DNA from: JACVRW01 sp038323835
Lineage (GTDB): Bacteria; Actinomycetota; Thermoleophilia; Solirubrobacterales; Thermoleophilaceae
NCBI GenBank assembly: GCA_038323835.1
Contig: JBBQHI010000007.1
Coordinates: 37,394 to 101,393 of the forward strand
Direction of reading: 5' to 3'
Length of the DNA stretch: 64,000 nucleotides
In this document: piece after piece, positions 23,745 through 33,327 of the stretch
Numbering within the stretch: the first letter of the stretch is position 1
Layout of the letters: each line of letters begins with the position of its first letter
Notes under the pieces: model-generated
What the model was told of the DNA's origin: nothing
Seen by the model: only the letters and a program-made list of their open reading frames with translations
The model's database searches: none
Position numbers and translations under genes: made by a program

Positions 23745-24716
23745 CTATAGCCAGCCTACGCGGCGGAAGAACACGTAGAGCGACGTGCAGATCACGGCCA
23801 TCACGGCCAGCGCCATGGGGTACCCGTATTCCCATCGCAGCTCGGGCATGTGATTGAAGTTCATGCCGTAGATGCCGGCGATCAGGGTGGGCACGGCCAC
23901 TATCGCGACGCCGGCGGAGATCTTTCGCACGTCCTCGTTCTGGCGCACCGTGATCTGGGTGAGGTTGGCGCCGAGCACGCTGGTGAGCAGGTCGCGGAAG
24001 CTCTCGAGCTGCTCGTGGACGCGGAGCAGATGGTCGTTCACGTCCCGGAAGTACGTCCGCACCTCGGGCGGGATGATCTTGTAGTGCCCGCGGGCCAGCC
24101 GGTCCACGGGCTCCCCGAGCGGCGCCGCGGCGCGGTAGAACTGGAGCACCTCGCGCTTGAGGCGGTAGATGCGCTCGGTACGGTCAGGACGGTCGGGGGA
24201 GAAGACCTCGTTCTCCAGCTCCTCGATGTCCTCCCCGAGACCGTCGAGGGCCGGCTGGTAGTCGTCCACCACCTTGTCCACGATGGCGTGGACCACCGCG
24301 CCCGGTCCTGCCTTCAGCATCGCGGGATTGGCCTCCAGGCGCTCCCGCACGCCGTGGAGGTCGCTCGCCAGGCCGTGCCGCACGCTGATCACGAAGTCCT
24401 CGCCCAGGAAGACCAGGATCTCGCCGAGCTCGATGATCTCGGTGGGATCCGCGTAGCGTGCCGTCTTCAGGACCAGCAGGACCATGTTGTCGAAGACCTC
24501 GATCTTGGGCCGCTGGTGGGCGTCGATCGCGTCCTCCACCGCCAGCGGGTGCAGCACGAACTCGCGGGCGAGCGACTCGAACTCCTCCGCCGAGGGCTCG
24601 ACAAGGCCGATCCAGGCGAAGCTCCCGTCCTTGTGGCACGCGCTGTAGGCGTGCTCGAGGTCCACCTGCCCCTCGCGGCGCTTTCCCCCCTCGTACACCG
24701 CGCAGTCGACGATCAC
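23745..24716 (-). CDS. corA: CorA-family divalent metal ion transporter
   Basis: A 323-aa protein. It has a large cytosolic alpha/beta domain with a long helix, then two C-terminal membrane helices flanking the signature IYGMNFNHMPE (Y-G-M-N), the Mg2+ selectivity loop. It forms a pentamer for Mg2+/Co2+ uptake. The GTG start at 24716 overlaps the stop of cca (GTGA). All features are typical of the family. Confidence 0.95.
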   Translation of the reverse strand: MIVDCAVYEGGKRREGQVDLEHAYSACHKDGSFAWIGLVEPSAEEFESLAREFVLHPLAVEDAIDAHQRPKIEVFDNMVLLVLKTARYADPTEIIELGEILVFLGEDFVISVRHGLASDLHGVRERLEANPAMLKAGPGAVVHAIVDKVVDDYQPALDGLGEDIEELENEVFSPDRPDRTERIYRLKREVLQFYRAAAPLGEPVDRLARGHYKIIPPEVRTYFRDVNDHLLRVHEQLESFRDLLTSVLGANLTQITVRQNEDVRKISAGVAIVAVPTLIAGIYGMNFNHMPELRWEYGYPMALAVMAVICTSLYVFFRRVGWL

Positions 24717-26104
24717 TTCTCGGGATTCTGCCTTAAGGACCGGGCGAGCTCGACCGCCTCGGCGCGGTTGCGGGCCTCACCGGTGAAGGCGGCCTCCTCC
24801 AGGCGCCGGAGCAGCTGCCCCAGCTCGGGGCCGGGCGCCATGCCGAGCTCCCTGGCGAGCTCGTCCCCCCGGACCGGCGGCGGGGGCGGTCCCGTCTCCC
24901 TCCAGTGGAGCGCCGCCGCCATCAGCCCGGCGGCCAGATCCAGATGGGCGGCGATCGCGGCGTCGGCGTTGCGGCCGCGAGTGGCCAGCCGGTCGGCACA
25001 GGAGAGCAGCGTCACCTCCACCTCCACCGGGCTCGTGCGGGTGAGGTAGCGGTAGACCGCCTGCCGGGAGAGCGGCCGCTCGTGCACGAGAAAGCCGAGC
25101 GCCAGGTGCGTGCGGGTGACGCCCTGGAGGAACCGGCTCAGGCGCTCGCTCGTGCGCAGCCGCCGGCACAGCTCGGCCACCATGCGCTCGCCCAGCGCGT
25201 CGTGCCCGATGAAGGTGACGCGCCCGTTGTCGAGCACGCCGCGCGTGCCCGGCTTGCCCACATCGTGCAGAAGGGCCCCGAACCGAAGCGTCTGCCCACG
25301 CGTGAGGTCGTCGGCCAAGGGCTCGGCCAGGACGGCCTTGAGCAGCGGCGCCGACTCCCCGAAGAGCTCCTCCAGCCTGCCCTCGAGCTCGATCTGGCGG
25401 GCAAGCACCTCCAGCGTGTGCCCGTACACGTCCAGGTGGTGGTACCGGCTCTGCTCCACGTCGTGGAGCTCGGCCACCTCGGGAAGCACCGCGCGCAGGA
25501 GCCCGAGCCGGTCGGCCAGCTCGAGGCCCCCCAACGCCCCCGGGGCCACGATCAGCCGGCGCAGCTCGGCGAATACGCGCTCCGGCGAGGCTTCGGGCAC
25601 ACGCGCCGCCGCGGTGCGTGTGAGGCGCTCGGTGTCCGCGTCGGGCGCGAACAGCAACTCGGCGGCAAAGCGGGCCAGGCGCAGCGGCCTCAGCGGGTCG
25701 GCCTCGTAGGCCTCCGGCGACACCAGGCGCAGGATCCCGTCCTCGAGGTCCCGGCGGCCGCCGTGCGGATCGGTCATCTCCCCGCCGTCGAGCGGCCGGG
25801 CCATGGCGTTGACGGTGAAGTCCCGGCGCGAGAGGTCCTCCTCGATCGTCGCGCCCTGAAGCTCCGACACGTCGTAGGTGCGGCCCGACTCGCGATCGAT
25901 CGCGCGCCAGGCGCCGAAGCGCTCGGACAGCGGGAACACCGGGCCGCGGACGGCGCGGGCCACCGCGCGGGCGGCCGCCTCGGCCTCCCCCGCCACCGCC
26001 ACGTCCACGTCCGTGACCGGGCGGCCGAGAAGCTCGTCGCGCACGGTCCCACCCACGATCCACGCGGATCGGCCCCGCAGTGCCTGGTTAAGCGGATCGC
26101 TCAC
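24713..26104 (-). CDS. cca: CCA tRNA nucleotidyltransferase-like protein with HD domain
   Basis: A 463-aa class II nucleotidyltransferase. The catalytic site is AWIVGGTVRDELLGRPVTDV then DVAV (G-G-x-V-R-D and D-x-D). It is followed by RRDFTVNAMA, the RNA-binding neck and an HD motif LLHDVGKPGTR, with GHDALGERM. It adds or repairs the tRNA 3' CCA end, or acts as a poly(A)-polymerase-like enzyme. The GTG at 26104 overlaps the alr stop (GTGA); longer in-frame extensions run into alr and are rejected. Operon: alr-cca-corA. Confidence 0.93.
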   Translation of the reverse strand: MSDPLNQALRGRSAWIVGGTVRDELLGRPVTDVDVAVAGEAEAAARAVARAVRGPVFPLSERFGAWRAIDRESGRTYDVSELQGATIEEDLSRRDFTVNAMARPLDGGEMTDPHGGRRDLEDGILRLVSPEAYEADPLRPLRLARFAAELLFAPDADTERLTRTAAARVPEASPERVFAELRRLIVAPGALGGLELADRLGLLRAVLPEVAELHDVEQSRYHHLDVYGHTLEVLARQIELEGRLEELFGESAPLLKAVLAEPLADDLTRGQTLRFGALLHDVGKPGTRGVLDNGRVTFIGHDALGERMVAELCRRLRTSERLSRFLQGVTRTHLALGFLVHERPLSRQAVYRYLTRTSPVEVEVTLLSCADRLATRGRNADAAIAAHLDLAAGLMAAALHWRETGPPPPPVRGDELARELGMAPGPELGQLLRRLEEAAFTGEARNRAEAVELARSLRQNPEK

Positions 26105-27186
26105 CCGACCGGCTTCCGGCGCACCCGCGGCGACAGGCCGCAGGTGATCTCGTAGTTGATGGTCCCGAGCCGTCCCGCCACCTCCTCGGCAAGTATCCGC
26201 TCGTCCCCCTGGCGCCCGATCAGCGTCACGGCGTCGCCCACCTCCACGTCGCTGCCGCGTCCCACCTCCACGGTGATGTTGTCCATGCTCACCGTGCCCA
26301 CCACCGGGCGGCGGCGGCCGCGGATCAGCACCTCGCAGTTGTTCGAGAGGCCGCGCCGCCACCCGTCCCCGTAGCCGATCGGCACCGTGGCCACCGCGGT
26401 GGCGAGCTCGGCCCGCCACGTGCGCCCGTAGCCCGCGCCGTCCCCGGGCTCGAAGTCCCGCACGGCGGCCACCCAGGACTCGAGCGCCAGCGCGGGCTCG
26501 AGACCGCGGTCGGCCGGGTCGCCCTGGAAGGGGTCGAGGCCGTAGATCGACACGCCGCAGCGCACCATGTCGAAGTGCGCCGCCCGCTCACGCAGGGTGG
26601 CTGCGCTGTTGGCGGCGTGCACCAGCAGGTCCGGTCGCTCGGCGCGTGCCTCCTCCACGAACTCGGTGAAGCGCTCGAGCTGCTCCGGGAACAGCTCGTC
26701 CCCGGGCTCGTCCGCGGTGGCGAAGTGGGTCATCAGGCCCACCGCGCCGTCCCTCACCAGCGAGCTCGCCAGGTCCACGTCCTTTGTGCCCAGGCGTCCC
26801 ATACCGGTGTCGAGCTTCACGTGGATCCGGGCCCCGGCGAGCGCCCGCGCGGCGGCGGCCAGCTCGGGGGTCCAGGCCACCACGTCGGCGTCCGCCGCCA
26901 CGGCCTCGCGCAGCTCGGCCGGAGTGAGGGCTCCCATCACGAGAAGGGGCGCGGCCACATGCCGGCGCCGCAGCTCGGCGGCCTCGCCGGCCGTGGCCAC
27001 CGCCCGCCACGAGGCTCCGCCCCTGAGGGCGGCCTCGGCCGCGTGCACGGCCCCGTGCCCGTAGCCGTCCGCCTTGACCACCGCGCACAGCGCGGTGCCG
27101 GCTCCGATCTCCGAGCGCAGCCGGCGGCAGTTGCGCTCAACGGCCCCGGCGTCGATGCGAGCGACAGCGCGCTCGAGCTCTGTCAC
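26101..27186 (-). CDS. alr: Alanine racemase
   Basis: A 361-aa PLP enzyme converting L- to D-alanine for peptidoglycan. The PLP Lys is in CAVVKADGYGHGAVHAA. The C-terminal catalytic Tyr region is GDGAGYGRTW, and VGTVSMDNITVEVG is also conserved. It lies in the cell-wall and housekeeping cluster between nnr and cca, as in many actinobacteria. The length is normal. Confidence 0.96.
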   Translation of the reverse strand: MTELERAVARIDAGAVERNCRRLRSEIGAGTALCAVVKADGYGHGAVHAAEAALRGGASWRAVATAGEAAELRRRHVAAPLLVMGALTPAELREAVAADADVVAWTPELAAAARALAGARIHVKLDTGMGRLGTKDVDLASSLVRDGAVGLMTHFATADEPGDELFPEQLERFTEFVEEARAERPDLLVHAANSAATLRERAAHFDMVRCGVSIYGLDPFQGDPADRGLEPALALESWVAAVRDFEPGDGAGYGRTWRAELATAVATVPIGYGDGWRRGLSNNCEVLIRGRRRPVVGTVSMDNITVEVGRGSDVEVGDAVTLIGRQGDERILAEEVAGRLGTINYEITCGLSPRVRRKPVG

Positions 27187-27247
27187 CGAGCGACGGCGCC
27201 CCGCACGTCCATGCGCTCCTTGACGAGGCCGGCCACGGCGAGCGACC

Positions 27248-28765
27248 TTAGCGGAGGGTCAGGCCCCGGGGCAGTGAGTCGATCACGTCGCCCGCCATCA
27301 CGTGATCGGCCCCCAGACGGCCGGCGGCCGCGCGGGCCGCCAGGCCGTGAGCCAGCGCGCCCAGGGACGTCGCCTCGAAGGGTTCGAGCCGCTTGGCCAG
27401 CAGCGCGCCGATGAGCCCGGACAGGACGTCGCCCGTGCCCGCGGTGGCCAGCGCCGCACTGCCACCGGGGCTCACGGCCACCCGTCCTTCCGGATCGGCC
27501 ACGATCGTGTCGTCCCCCTTGAGGAGCACCACGGCACCGCTCTCCTCCGCGGCCCGGCGAGCGCTGTCCAGCCGCCGGCGGTCCACCTCCTCCGGGGTCA
27601 TCCCGAGCAGCCGCCCCATCTCGGCGGAGTGCGGCGTGAGAACGGTCGGCGCGTGGCGCCCGGCCAGGCTCGTGAGCACGCCCGCGTGGGCGTTCAGCCC
27701 GTCGGCGTCGATGAGCAGGGGTGCGCTCACCTCGGCGGCGGCCCGCCGTGCGAATGCCACAGCGCCGTCCGAGCGACCCAGGCCGGGGCCCAGCACCACG
27801 GCGCCGGCGCGCTCGGCCATCTCCGCCAGGTCGTCCGCCCCCGCCGCGGTGTGCCCGCCACCCTCATCGGGCAGGCCACGGGTCATCTGCTCGAGCAGGC
27901 GCAGCTCCACGACCTGCTGCGCCGAGGCGGGCACCGCCACCTGCACATAGCCGGCGCCGGCCCGCGCGGCCGACAGGGCGGCCATGGTCGGTGCACCGGT
28001 CAGGCCGGCAGCACCACCCGCCACCACCACCACTCCGGACTCGAACTTCGAGCCGCTTCGCTGCCGGTGCGGGTAGAGCGCGAGCACGCGCTCGGCGATG
28101 AGCCCCGCCCTCGCCGGTGAGGGCGCCCCCCTGGGCACGCCGATGTCCACCACCTCGACCACCCCGGCATGGGTCTTTCCCGGCTCCACCCAGAGCCCGA
28201 TCTTCGACCCGTGGAAGGTGGCGGTCACCGCCGCGCGCACCGCCTCGGCCTCGACCTCACCCGTGGTGGCGTTCACCCCCGACGGCACGTCGCAGGCCAC
28301 CACCGGCGCCGGCTGCGCGTTGATGGCGGCGATCGCGCCCGCCACCGGCTGGCGCGGCTCGCCCTCGAATCCGGTCCCCAGCAGCGCGTCCACCACCACG
28401 CCCGCCCCGTCGAGGGAGGCCGGATCCCAGGCCTCGGGCGGAGCGCCCGGGAGGCGTTCCAGGTTCGTGGCCGCGTCTCCGCGCAACTCTTCCGTCGGTG
28501 CGATGGAGAGCACCCGGACCGCGCGGCCGTCCTCCCGCAGCAGCCGTGCGGCCACCAGCCCGTCGCCGCCGTTGTTGCCCTTGCCCACCACCACGCAGAC
28601 CGGGCCTTCGCCGGCGGCGGCCGCCGTGATCCGGGCCAGGCCCGCTCCGGCGCGCTCCATCAGGTCCAGCGATGGAACTCCCGCCCGCTCGATCGCCCAC
28701 TCGTCCACGGCGCGCATCTCGCTCGCCTCGAAGAGGGGGTCCAGCCAGTCGGGAAGAGAACTCAC
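27248..28765 (-). CDS. nnr: Bifunctional NAD(P)H-hydrate epimerase/dehydratase
   Basis: A 505-aa fusion that repairs hydrated NAD(P)H. The N-terminal epimerase (YjeF-N) holds VCVVVGKGNNGGDGLVAARL and the GVNATTGEVEAEAV region. The C-terminal kinase-like ADP-dependent dehydratase (YjeF-C) holds ALSAARAGAGYVQVAVP, VVLGPGLGRSDG, VLTPHSAEMGRLLG and GTGDVLSGLIGALLAK. Both catalytic parts look intact. It sits between acpS and alr in the conserved actinobacterial order, overlapping acpS by four bases. Confidence 0.95.
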   Translation of the reverse strand: MSSLPDWLDPLFEASEMRAVDEWAIERAGVPSLDLMERAGAGLARITAAAAGEGPVCVVVGKGNNGGDGLVAARLLREDGRAVRVLSIAPTEELRGDAATNLERLPGAPPEAWDPASLDGAGVVVDALLGTGFEGEPRQPVAGAIAAINAQPAPVVACDVPSGVNATTGEVEAEAVRAAVTATFHGSKIGLWVEPGKTHAGVVEVVDIGVPRGAPSPARAGLIAERVLALYPHRQRSGSKFESGVVVVAGGAAGLTGAPTMAALSAARAGAGYVQVAVPASAQQVVELRLLEQMTRGLPDEGGGHTAAGADDLAEMAERAGAVVLGPGLGRSDGAVAFARRAAAEVSAPLLIDADGLNAHAGVLTSLAGRHAPTVLTPHSAEMGRLLGMTPEEVDRRRLDSARRAAEESGAVVLLKGDDTIVADPEGRVAVSPGGSAALATAGTGDVLSGLIGALLAKRLEPFEATSLGALAHGLAARAAAGRLGADHVMAGDVIDSLPRGLTLR

Positions 28766-29112
28766 CGCAGGAGCGCCACCGCGCCCGCGAGCGCGTGCGT
28801 GTGGGTCAGCGAGACGGAGGCCTCCACTCCGAGCTCCTCCGCGCGCGCCGCCGCGCGGCCGCTCAGCCGCACGCTCGGCGGGCCGTCACCCGACACCACC
28901 TCCACCTCGCGATAGCTCCACGCGCTCAGGCCCAGGGCCTTGGCCACCGCCTCCTTGGCGCAGAAGCGCGCGGCCAGGTGCATCGCGGGGCGACTCTTCC
29001 CGTCCGCATAGGAGAGCTCCTCCTCGGAGAAGAGACGTCCGGCCAGGCGCGGGCGGCGCTCCAGGGCCCGCTCCAGGCGCTCGACCTCGAGGAGGTCGAG
29101 ACCGACCGTCAC
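28762..29112 (-). CDS. acpS: Holo-[acyl-carrier-protein] synthase
   Basis: A 116-aa 4'-phosphopantetheinyl transferase. Motifs are VGLDLLEVERLE (metal Asp) and HLAARFCAKEAVAKALG (F/W-x-x-K-E-A). The C-terminus ASVSLTHTHALAGAVALL is typical. It activates acyl carrier protein. The GTG start overlaps the glmS stop (GTGA). The longer open frame upstream is antisense-like and lies in glmS. Confidence 0.95.
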   Translation of the reverse strand: MTVGLDLLEVERLERALERRPRLAGRLFSEEELSYADGKSRPAMHLAARFCAKEAVAKALGLSAWSYREVEVVSGDGPPSVRLSGRAAARAEELGVEASVSLTHTHALAGAVALLR

Positions 29113-30941
29113 TCGACGGTGACGGTCTTCGCGAGGTTGCGCGGCTGGTCCACATTGAGACCGCGCGCCACGGCGATGTGGTACGCCAGCAGCTGAAGCG
29201 GGATCACGGCGAGGATCGGCTGGAGGAACCAGTCGGTGGCCGGAATCTCCACAACCTCCTCCACCAGGCCCCTGATGCGCTCGTTGCCCGCGGTGGCCAC
29301 CGCCACCACGTGGGCGCCGCGGGCCCGGACCTCGGCGATGTTCGACATCACCTTGTCCAGCACGGGCGAGTCCGTGGCCACGCACACCACCGGAGTGGCC
29401 TCGTCCAGCAGCGCGATCGGGCCGTGCTTCATCTCGCCCGCCGCGTAGGCGTCGGTCGGGATGTACGAGATCTCCTTGAGCTTCAGCGCGCCCTCGAGGC
29501 ACACCGGCAGGCCGATGTGACGTCCGAGATAGAGGAAGAAGCCGGCGTCCTTCCAGTGGTTCGCGATCCGGCGGACGGGCTCGTCCACCTGCTCGAGCAG
29601 CTCGGTGATGCGGTGCGGAAGCTCGCGGAGCTCGTGGCAGAGATTGGTGCGCACCTCGGGCTCGAGCGTTTCGCGCACCTGCGCGAGCTTCAGGGCCAGC
29701 ATGTACATCACGGCCACCTGCGAGACGAAGGTCTTGGTGGCGGCCACGCCGATCTCGAGGCCGGCCCGGGTGAAGATCACGCCGTCGGCGTCGCGGGTGG
29801 CCTGGCTGCCCATCACGTTGGTCACGGCCAGCACCTTCGAACCGCGCTCGCGCGCCAGCCGCATAGCGGCCAGGGTGTCGGCGGTCTCCCCGGACTGCGA
29901 GATGCCCACCACCAGGTCATGCTCGTCAAGCACGGGGTTGCGGTATCGGAACTCGGAGGCGATGTCGATCTCCACGTGGAGGCGGCCCCAGGCCTCGATC
30001 GCGTAGCGGCCGATCAGACCCGCGTGGTAGGACGTGCCGCAGGCCACCACGATCACGCGGCGAATGTCCTTCAGCTCGTCGTCCGAGATCCCGATGTCGC
30101 CGAGGTCCACGTGATCGCCGGTGACGCGGTCGGCCACGGTCTCGGCCACGGCGTCGGGCTGCTCGTAGATCTCCTTGAGCATGAAGGTGTCATACCCGTT
30201 CTTCTCAGCCTCTTCCTCGTCCCACTCGACCTCGTCGATCGAGCGCTCCACGGTCGCGCCGTCGGCGTTGATGAAGGTGGTGCCCTCGGGGGTCACGCAC
30301 ACGATCTCGCCGTTCTCGACCATCATCACCCGGCGAGTCTGGGCCAGGAAGGCGGGGATCGCGGAGGCGATGAAGCCCTCGCCCTCGCCCACGCCGACCA
30401 CGAGCGGGCACTCCTTGCGGGCGCCCACGAGAAGGCCCGGTTCATCGGCCGACATCGCCACGAAGGCGTAGTGGCCGCTGAGGTCGTTATAGGCCCGGCG
30501 AACCGCGTCCACCAGGTTGCCGTCAAAGTGGTGAGCCACCAGGTGCGCCACCACCTCGGCGTCCGTCTCCGAGGTGAAGGTGGCGCCGTTATCCCCGAGC
30601 GTCTCGCGGAGGTCGGTCCAGTTCTCCACGATCCCGTTGAGCACGATGTGCACGCGCTCCGAGTTGTCGGAATGCGGGTGGGCGTTGGCCTTGGTCACCC
30701 GTCCGTGGGTGGCCCAGCGCGTGTGGCCGATGCCGGTGGAGCCGCGCAGGTGGCCGTTCTTGGCCACCACCTCGTCGCGGAGGTGCTGAAGATTGCCCAC
30801 GGCATGCACCGAGTCGATCGACCCGTTGGTGACCAGGGACAGCCCTGCTGAGTCGTAACCGCGGTACTCGAGACGCTGCAGTCCTTCAAGAAGCAGGTCG
30901 CGGCACTCGCGCGGTCCGACGTAACCGATGATGCCGCACAC
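29109..30941 (-). CDS. glmS: Glutamine-fructose-6-phosphate aminotransferase
   Basis: A 610-aa enzyme making glucosamine-6-phosphate, the first step to UDP-GlcNAc. The N-terminal Ntn amidotransferase starts MCGIIGYVGPRECRDLLLEG, so Cys2 is catalytic. Two SIS sugar-isomerase domains follow (VVACGTSYHAGLIGRYAIEA; CLEGALKLKEISYIPTDAYA then GEMKHGPIALLDE). The ending LARGLNVDQPRNLAKTVTVE is the canonical C-terminus. There is no glmS ribozyme in the 66-bp leader. It follows glmM. Confidence 0.98.
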   Translation of the reverse strand: MCGIIGYVGPRECRDLLLEGLQRLEYRGYDSAGLSLVTNGSIDSVHAVGNLQHLRDEVVAKNGHLRGSTGIGHTRWATHGRVTKANAHPHSDNSERVHIVLNGIVENWTDLRETLGDNGATFTSETDAEVVAHLVAHHFDGNLVDAVRRAYNDLSGHYAFVAMSADEPGLLVGARKECPLVVGVGEGEGFIASAIPAFLAQTRRVMMVENGEIVCVTPEGTTFINADGATVERSIDEVEWDEEEAEKNGYDTFMLKEIYEQPDAVAETVADRVTGDHVDLGDIGISDDELKDIRRVIVVACGTSYHAGLIGRYAIEAWGRLHVEIDIASEFRYRNPVLDEHDLVVGISQSGETADTLAAMRLARERGSKVLAVTNVMGSQATRDADGVIFTRAGLEIGVAATKTFVSQVAVMYMLALKLAQVRETLEPEVRTNLCHELRELPHRITELLEQVDEPVRRIANHWKDAGFFLYLGRHIGLPVCLEGALKLKEISYIPTDAYAAGEMKHGPIALLDEATPVVCVATDSPVLDKVMSNIAEVRARGAHVVAVATAGNERIRGLVEEVVEIPATDWFLQPILAVIPLQLLAYHIAVARGLNVDQPRNLAKTVTVE

Positions 30942-31007
30942 GAGACTTCGAGACTAATGCACGTCTGCTGACCCGGCCACTAACGAAACGATGCCTGCGC
31001 CGATGGT

Positions 31008-32321
31008 CTAGGAGCCCAGCCGACCTTCGACCAGTGACACCAGGCGATCGCAGATCTCCTGGCACTCAGCCTCATCGGGCGCCTCCACCATCACGCGCAC
31101 CAGCGGCTCCGTGCCCGAAGGCCGGATGAGCACCCGCCCACGGCCCTCCAGGGCGTCCTGCTCCCGCCCCACGGCTTCCCAGATCTCGTCCGCCCCCTCC
31201 AGCGCGCCGCGGTCCCGCACGCGGACGTTCACCAGCCGCTGCGGAAGCTTCTCCATGGCGTGGCGGTCCGCCAGGTCGGAGCCGTCGAGCGCCTCGAGCG
31301 TGAGCAGGGCTGCCGCGGTGCCGTCCCCGGCGGGCACGAACCCGGTGTCGATGATGTGCCCGGACTGCTCGCCGCCGAACGACCACCCGCGGCGCAACAG
31401 CTCCTCCAGCACGTTGCGGTCGCCCACCTGGGTTGTGGCCACCTCGATGCCGGCCGCGGACATGGCCCGGTGGAAGCCGTAGTTGGTCATCACCGTCACC
31501 GCAACGCCGTCGCCGGGCAGGCGGTCCTGCCCGCGGAGGTGGAGGGCCACCAGGGCCATGATCTCGTCGCCGTCCACCACGGTCCCGTTGCGGTCCACGG
31601 CCAGCACACGGTCGCCGTCACCGTCGAACGCGAAGCCCACCTCGTGCCCGCCGGCCCGGACCCGCTCGGCCAGGTGGCTCACGTGCGTGGAGCCGCACTC
31701 GTGGTTGATGTTGCGCCCGTCCGGATCCACCGCGGTGAGCTCGATGTCGGCGCCGAGCCTGCGGAAGATCTCGGGGGCCACCCGGTGCGTGGCCCCGTTG
31801 GCGCAGTCGAGCAGGATGCGCCGGCCCGAGAGGTCCAGGTGCTCGAACCGGGACTCGAGCTCGCGAACGTAGTCCCCCGCGGCGCCGTGGAGGTCCCGGA
31901 CCCGGCCGATCTCGGCCGGGGGCCGCTCGCCGCCGTCCACCAGCGCCTCGACGCGTTGCTCGCTCTCGTCCGCCAGCTTCGTGCCCTCGGGGCCGAAGAA
32001 CTTGATGCCGTTGTCGGCGTAGGGGTTGTGTGAGGCCGACACCACCGCCGCCAGGTCCAGGCCGTAGCGGCGGACGAGGAGCGCGGCGCCCGGGGTGGGC
32101 AGAACCCCGCCGAGGAGCGCATGGCCCCCGGCGGCGGCCACTCCGGCGGCCAGGGCGGCCTCCAGCATCTCTCCCGACTCGCGCGTGTCGCGCACGATCA
32201 GGACCTGCGGCGTCTCCGAGGGGGAGATCGAGGTCGCGGCCGCGCCCAGCGCGGTGGCCAGCTCGGCCGTCAGGAACTCGCCCGCGACTCCGCGGACGCC
32301 GTCCGTTCCGAACAGTGCCAC
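31008..32321 (-). CDS. glmM: Phosphoglucosamine mutase
   Basis: A 437-aa alpha-D-phosphohexomutase converting GlcN-6-P to GlcN-1-P. It begins MALFGTDGVRGVAGEFLTAE. The phosphoserine loop is VSASHNPYADNGIKFFG, the metal loop is FAFDGDGDRVLAVD, and GGEQSGHII and RPSGTEPLVRVMVEAPD (phosphate-binding) are present. It stands between rpsI and glmS, so ribosome and cell-wall precursor genes are linked. All motifs are intact. Confidence 0.97.
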   Translation of the reverse strand: MALFGTDGVRGVAGEFLTAELATALGAAATSISPSETPQVLIVRDTRESGEMLEAALAAGVAAAGGHALLGGVLPTPGAALLVRRYGLDLAAVVSASHNPYADNGIKFFGPEGTKLADESEQRVEALVDGGERPPAEIGRVRDLHGAAGDYVRELESRFEHLDLSGRRILLDCANGATHRVAPEIFRRLGADIELTAVDPDGRNINHECGSTHVSHLAERVRAGGHEVGFAFDGDGDRVLAVDRNGTVVDGDEIMALVALHLRGQDRLPGDGVAVTVMTNYGFHRAMSAAGIEVATTQVGDRNVLEELLRRGWSFGGEQSGHIIDTGFVPAGDGTAAALLTLEALDGSDLADRHAMEKLPQRLVNVRVRDRGALEGADEIWEAVGREQDALEGRGRVLIRPSGTEPLVRVMVEAPDEAECQEICDRLVSLVEGRLGS

Positions 32322-32325
32322 CGCT

Positions 32326-33327
32326 CTAGCGCTTGGAGAACTGCGGCCGCTTGCGGGCCTTCTTGAGCCCGGCCTTCTTGCGCTCCTTCACGCGCGGATC
32401 GCGCGTGAGGTACCCGCGGCGCTTTAGCTCGCCGCGCAGCGCGGGGTCGGCCTCCACCAGCGCGCGGGCGATCCCGTGGCGCAGTGCGACGGCCTGGGCC
32501 GCCGTGCCGCCGCCGTGGATACGGGCCACCACGTCCATACGGCCCTCGTAACCGGCGGCGTCCAGCGGCTGGCGCGCCATCCGCTGGAGGCGGACGCGCG
32601 GGAAGTATTCGTCGAGGTCGCGCTTGTTGACCTTGTACTCGCCGTCGCCCGGACGCAGGATCACGCGGGCCACCGCGCGCTTGCGCTTGCCGGTGGCGGC
32701 GTAACGGGCGTCAGCGGCCAGGTCGAGCGGGGTGTGGGCCACGGGCTCGGCCTCCGCGTCGCCGGGCTGGCCCTCGGCCTCGTCACCGCTGTCCCCGGTC
32801 TCCCCGTACTCGCTGAACTCGCTCTGCGGGCGCTGCTGTTCCTCGAGCACGAGGTCGGGCTCAAGGTGGGCCCCGGGGATCACCTCCTCCTTGGCGCCAC
32901 CCTCCTTGGCGGCTCCTGGGCGGCGGGGGCGCTCGCGGGCGGCGGGCTCCTCGGGCGCGTCGGCCTCGGCCGCGGGCTCGTCCGCCTCACCGGCGGGCTC
33001 GGCGGGCTCGGCGGCAGGCTCGTCCGCCTCAGCGGCGGGCTCGTCGGCGTCGGCCGCGGGCTCCTCTGCCTCGGCGGCCGGCTCCTCAGCCTCAGCAGCC
33101 GGCTCCTCAGCCTCAGCGGCCGGCTCCTCGGCCTCAGCGGCCGGCTCCTCGGCCTCGGCCACCGGCTCCTCGACCGGGGTGTCCTCCTCGTGGGAAGTCT
33201 CCTCGTCCGGAGCGGCGCCCTCGCCCTCCTCGGCGGGCGTCTCGGGCTCCTGGGCGTCCGCGTCGGCCGCCGGGGTGTCGTTCTCCTCGGGCTCTTTGGC
33301 CGCGTCGTCGCGATCCTCGGGCGTCAC
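32326..33327 (-). CDS. rpsI: Ribosomal protein uS9 with a 207-residue acidic repeat extension
   Basis: The C-terminal 126 residues (RYAATGKRKRAVARVILRPG to the KARKRPQFSKR end) are a complete uS9. Before them lie about 207 residues, mostly Glu, Ala and Pro, including roughly ten 7-residue repeats of the type E-E-P-A-A-E-A at about residues 45-125. Known actinobacterial uS9 extensions are usually only 20-50 residues. The GTG at 33327 overlaps the rplM stop. An internal GTG at 32742 with GGAGG eight bases upstream would give a normal 138-aa protein, so two forms are possible. Confidence 0.92.
   Translation of the reverse strand: MTPEDRDDAAKEPEENDTPAADADAQEPETPAEEGEGAAPDEETSHEEDTPVEEPVAEAEEPAAEAEEPAAEAEEPAAEAEEPAAEAEEPAADADEPAAEADEPAAEPAEPAGEADEPAAEADAPEEPAARERPRRPGAAKEGGAKEEVIPGAHLEPDLVLEEQQRPQSEFSEYGETGDSGDEAEGQPGDAEAEPVAHTPLDLAADARYAATGKRKRAVARVILRPGDGEYKVNKRDLDEYFPRVRLQRMARQPLDAAGYEGRMDVVARIHGGGTAAQAVALRHGIARALVEADPALRGELKRRGYLTRDPRVKERKKAGLKKARKRPQFSKR

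Noticed and set aside
24713..26419. Longer version of cca starting inside alr
   Set aside because: The extra 105 codons lie in the alanine racemase gene and are not conserved; the GTG at 26104 overlaps the alr stop as usual in this operon.
28098..30851. A 917-codon open frame antisense to nnr, acpS and glmS
   Set aside because: It crosses three clear genes, has no recognisable motif and a composition typical of shadow frames.
30942..31007. glmS ribozyme in the glmS leader
   Set aside because: Only 66 bp are available and no conserved ribozyme core sequence was recognised.
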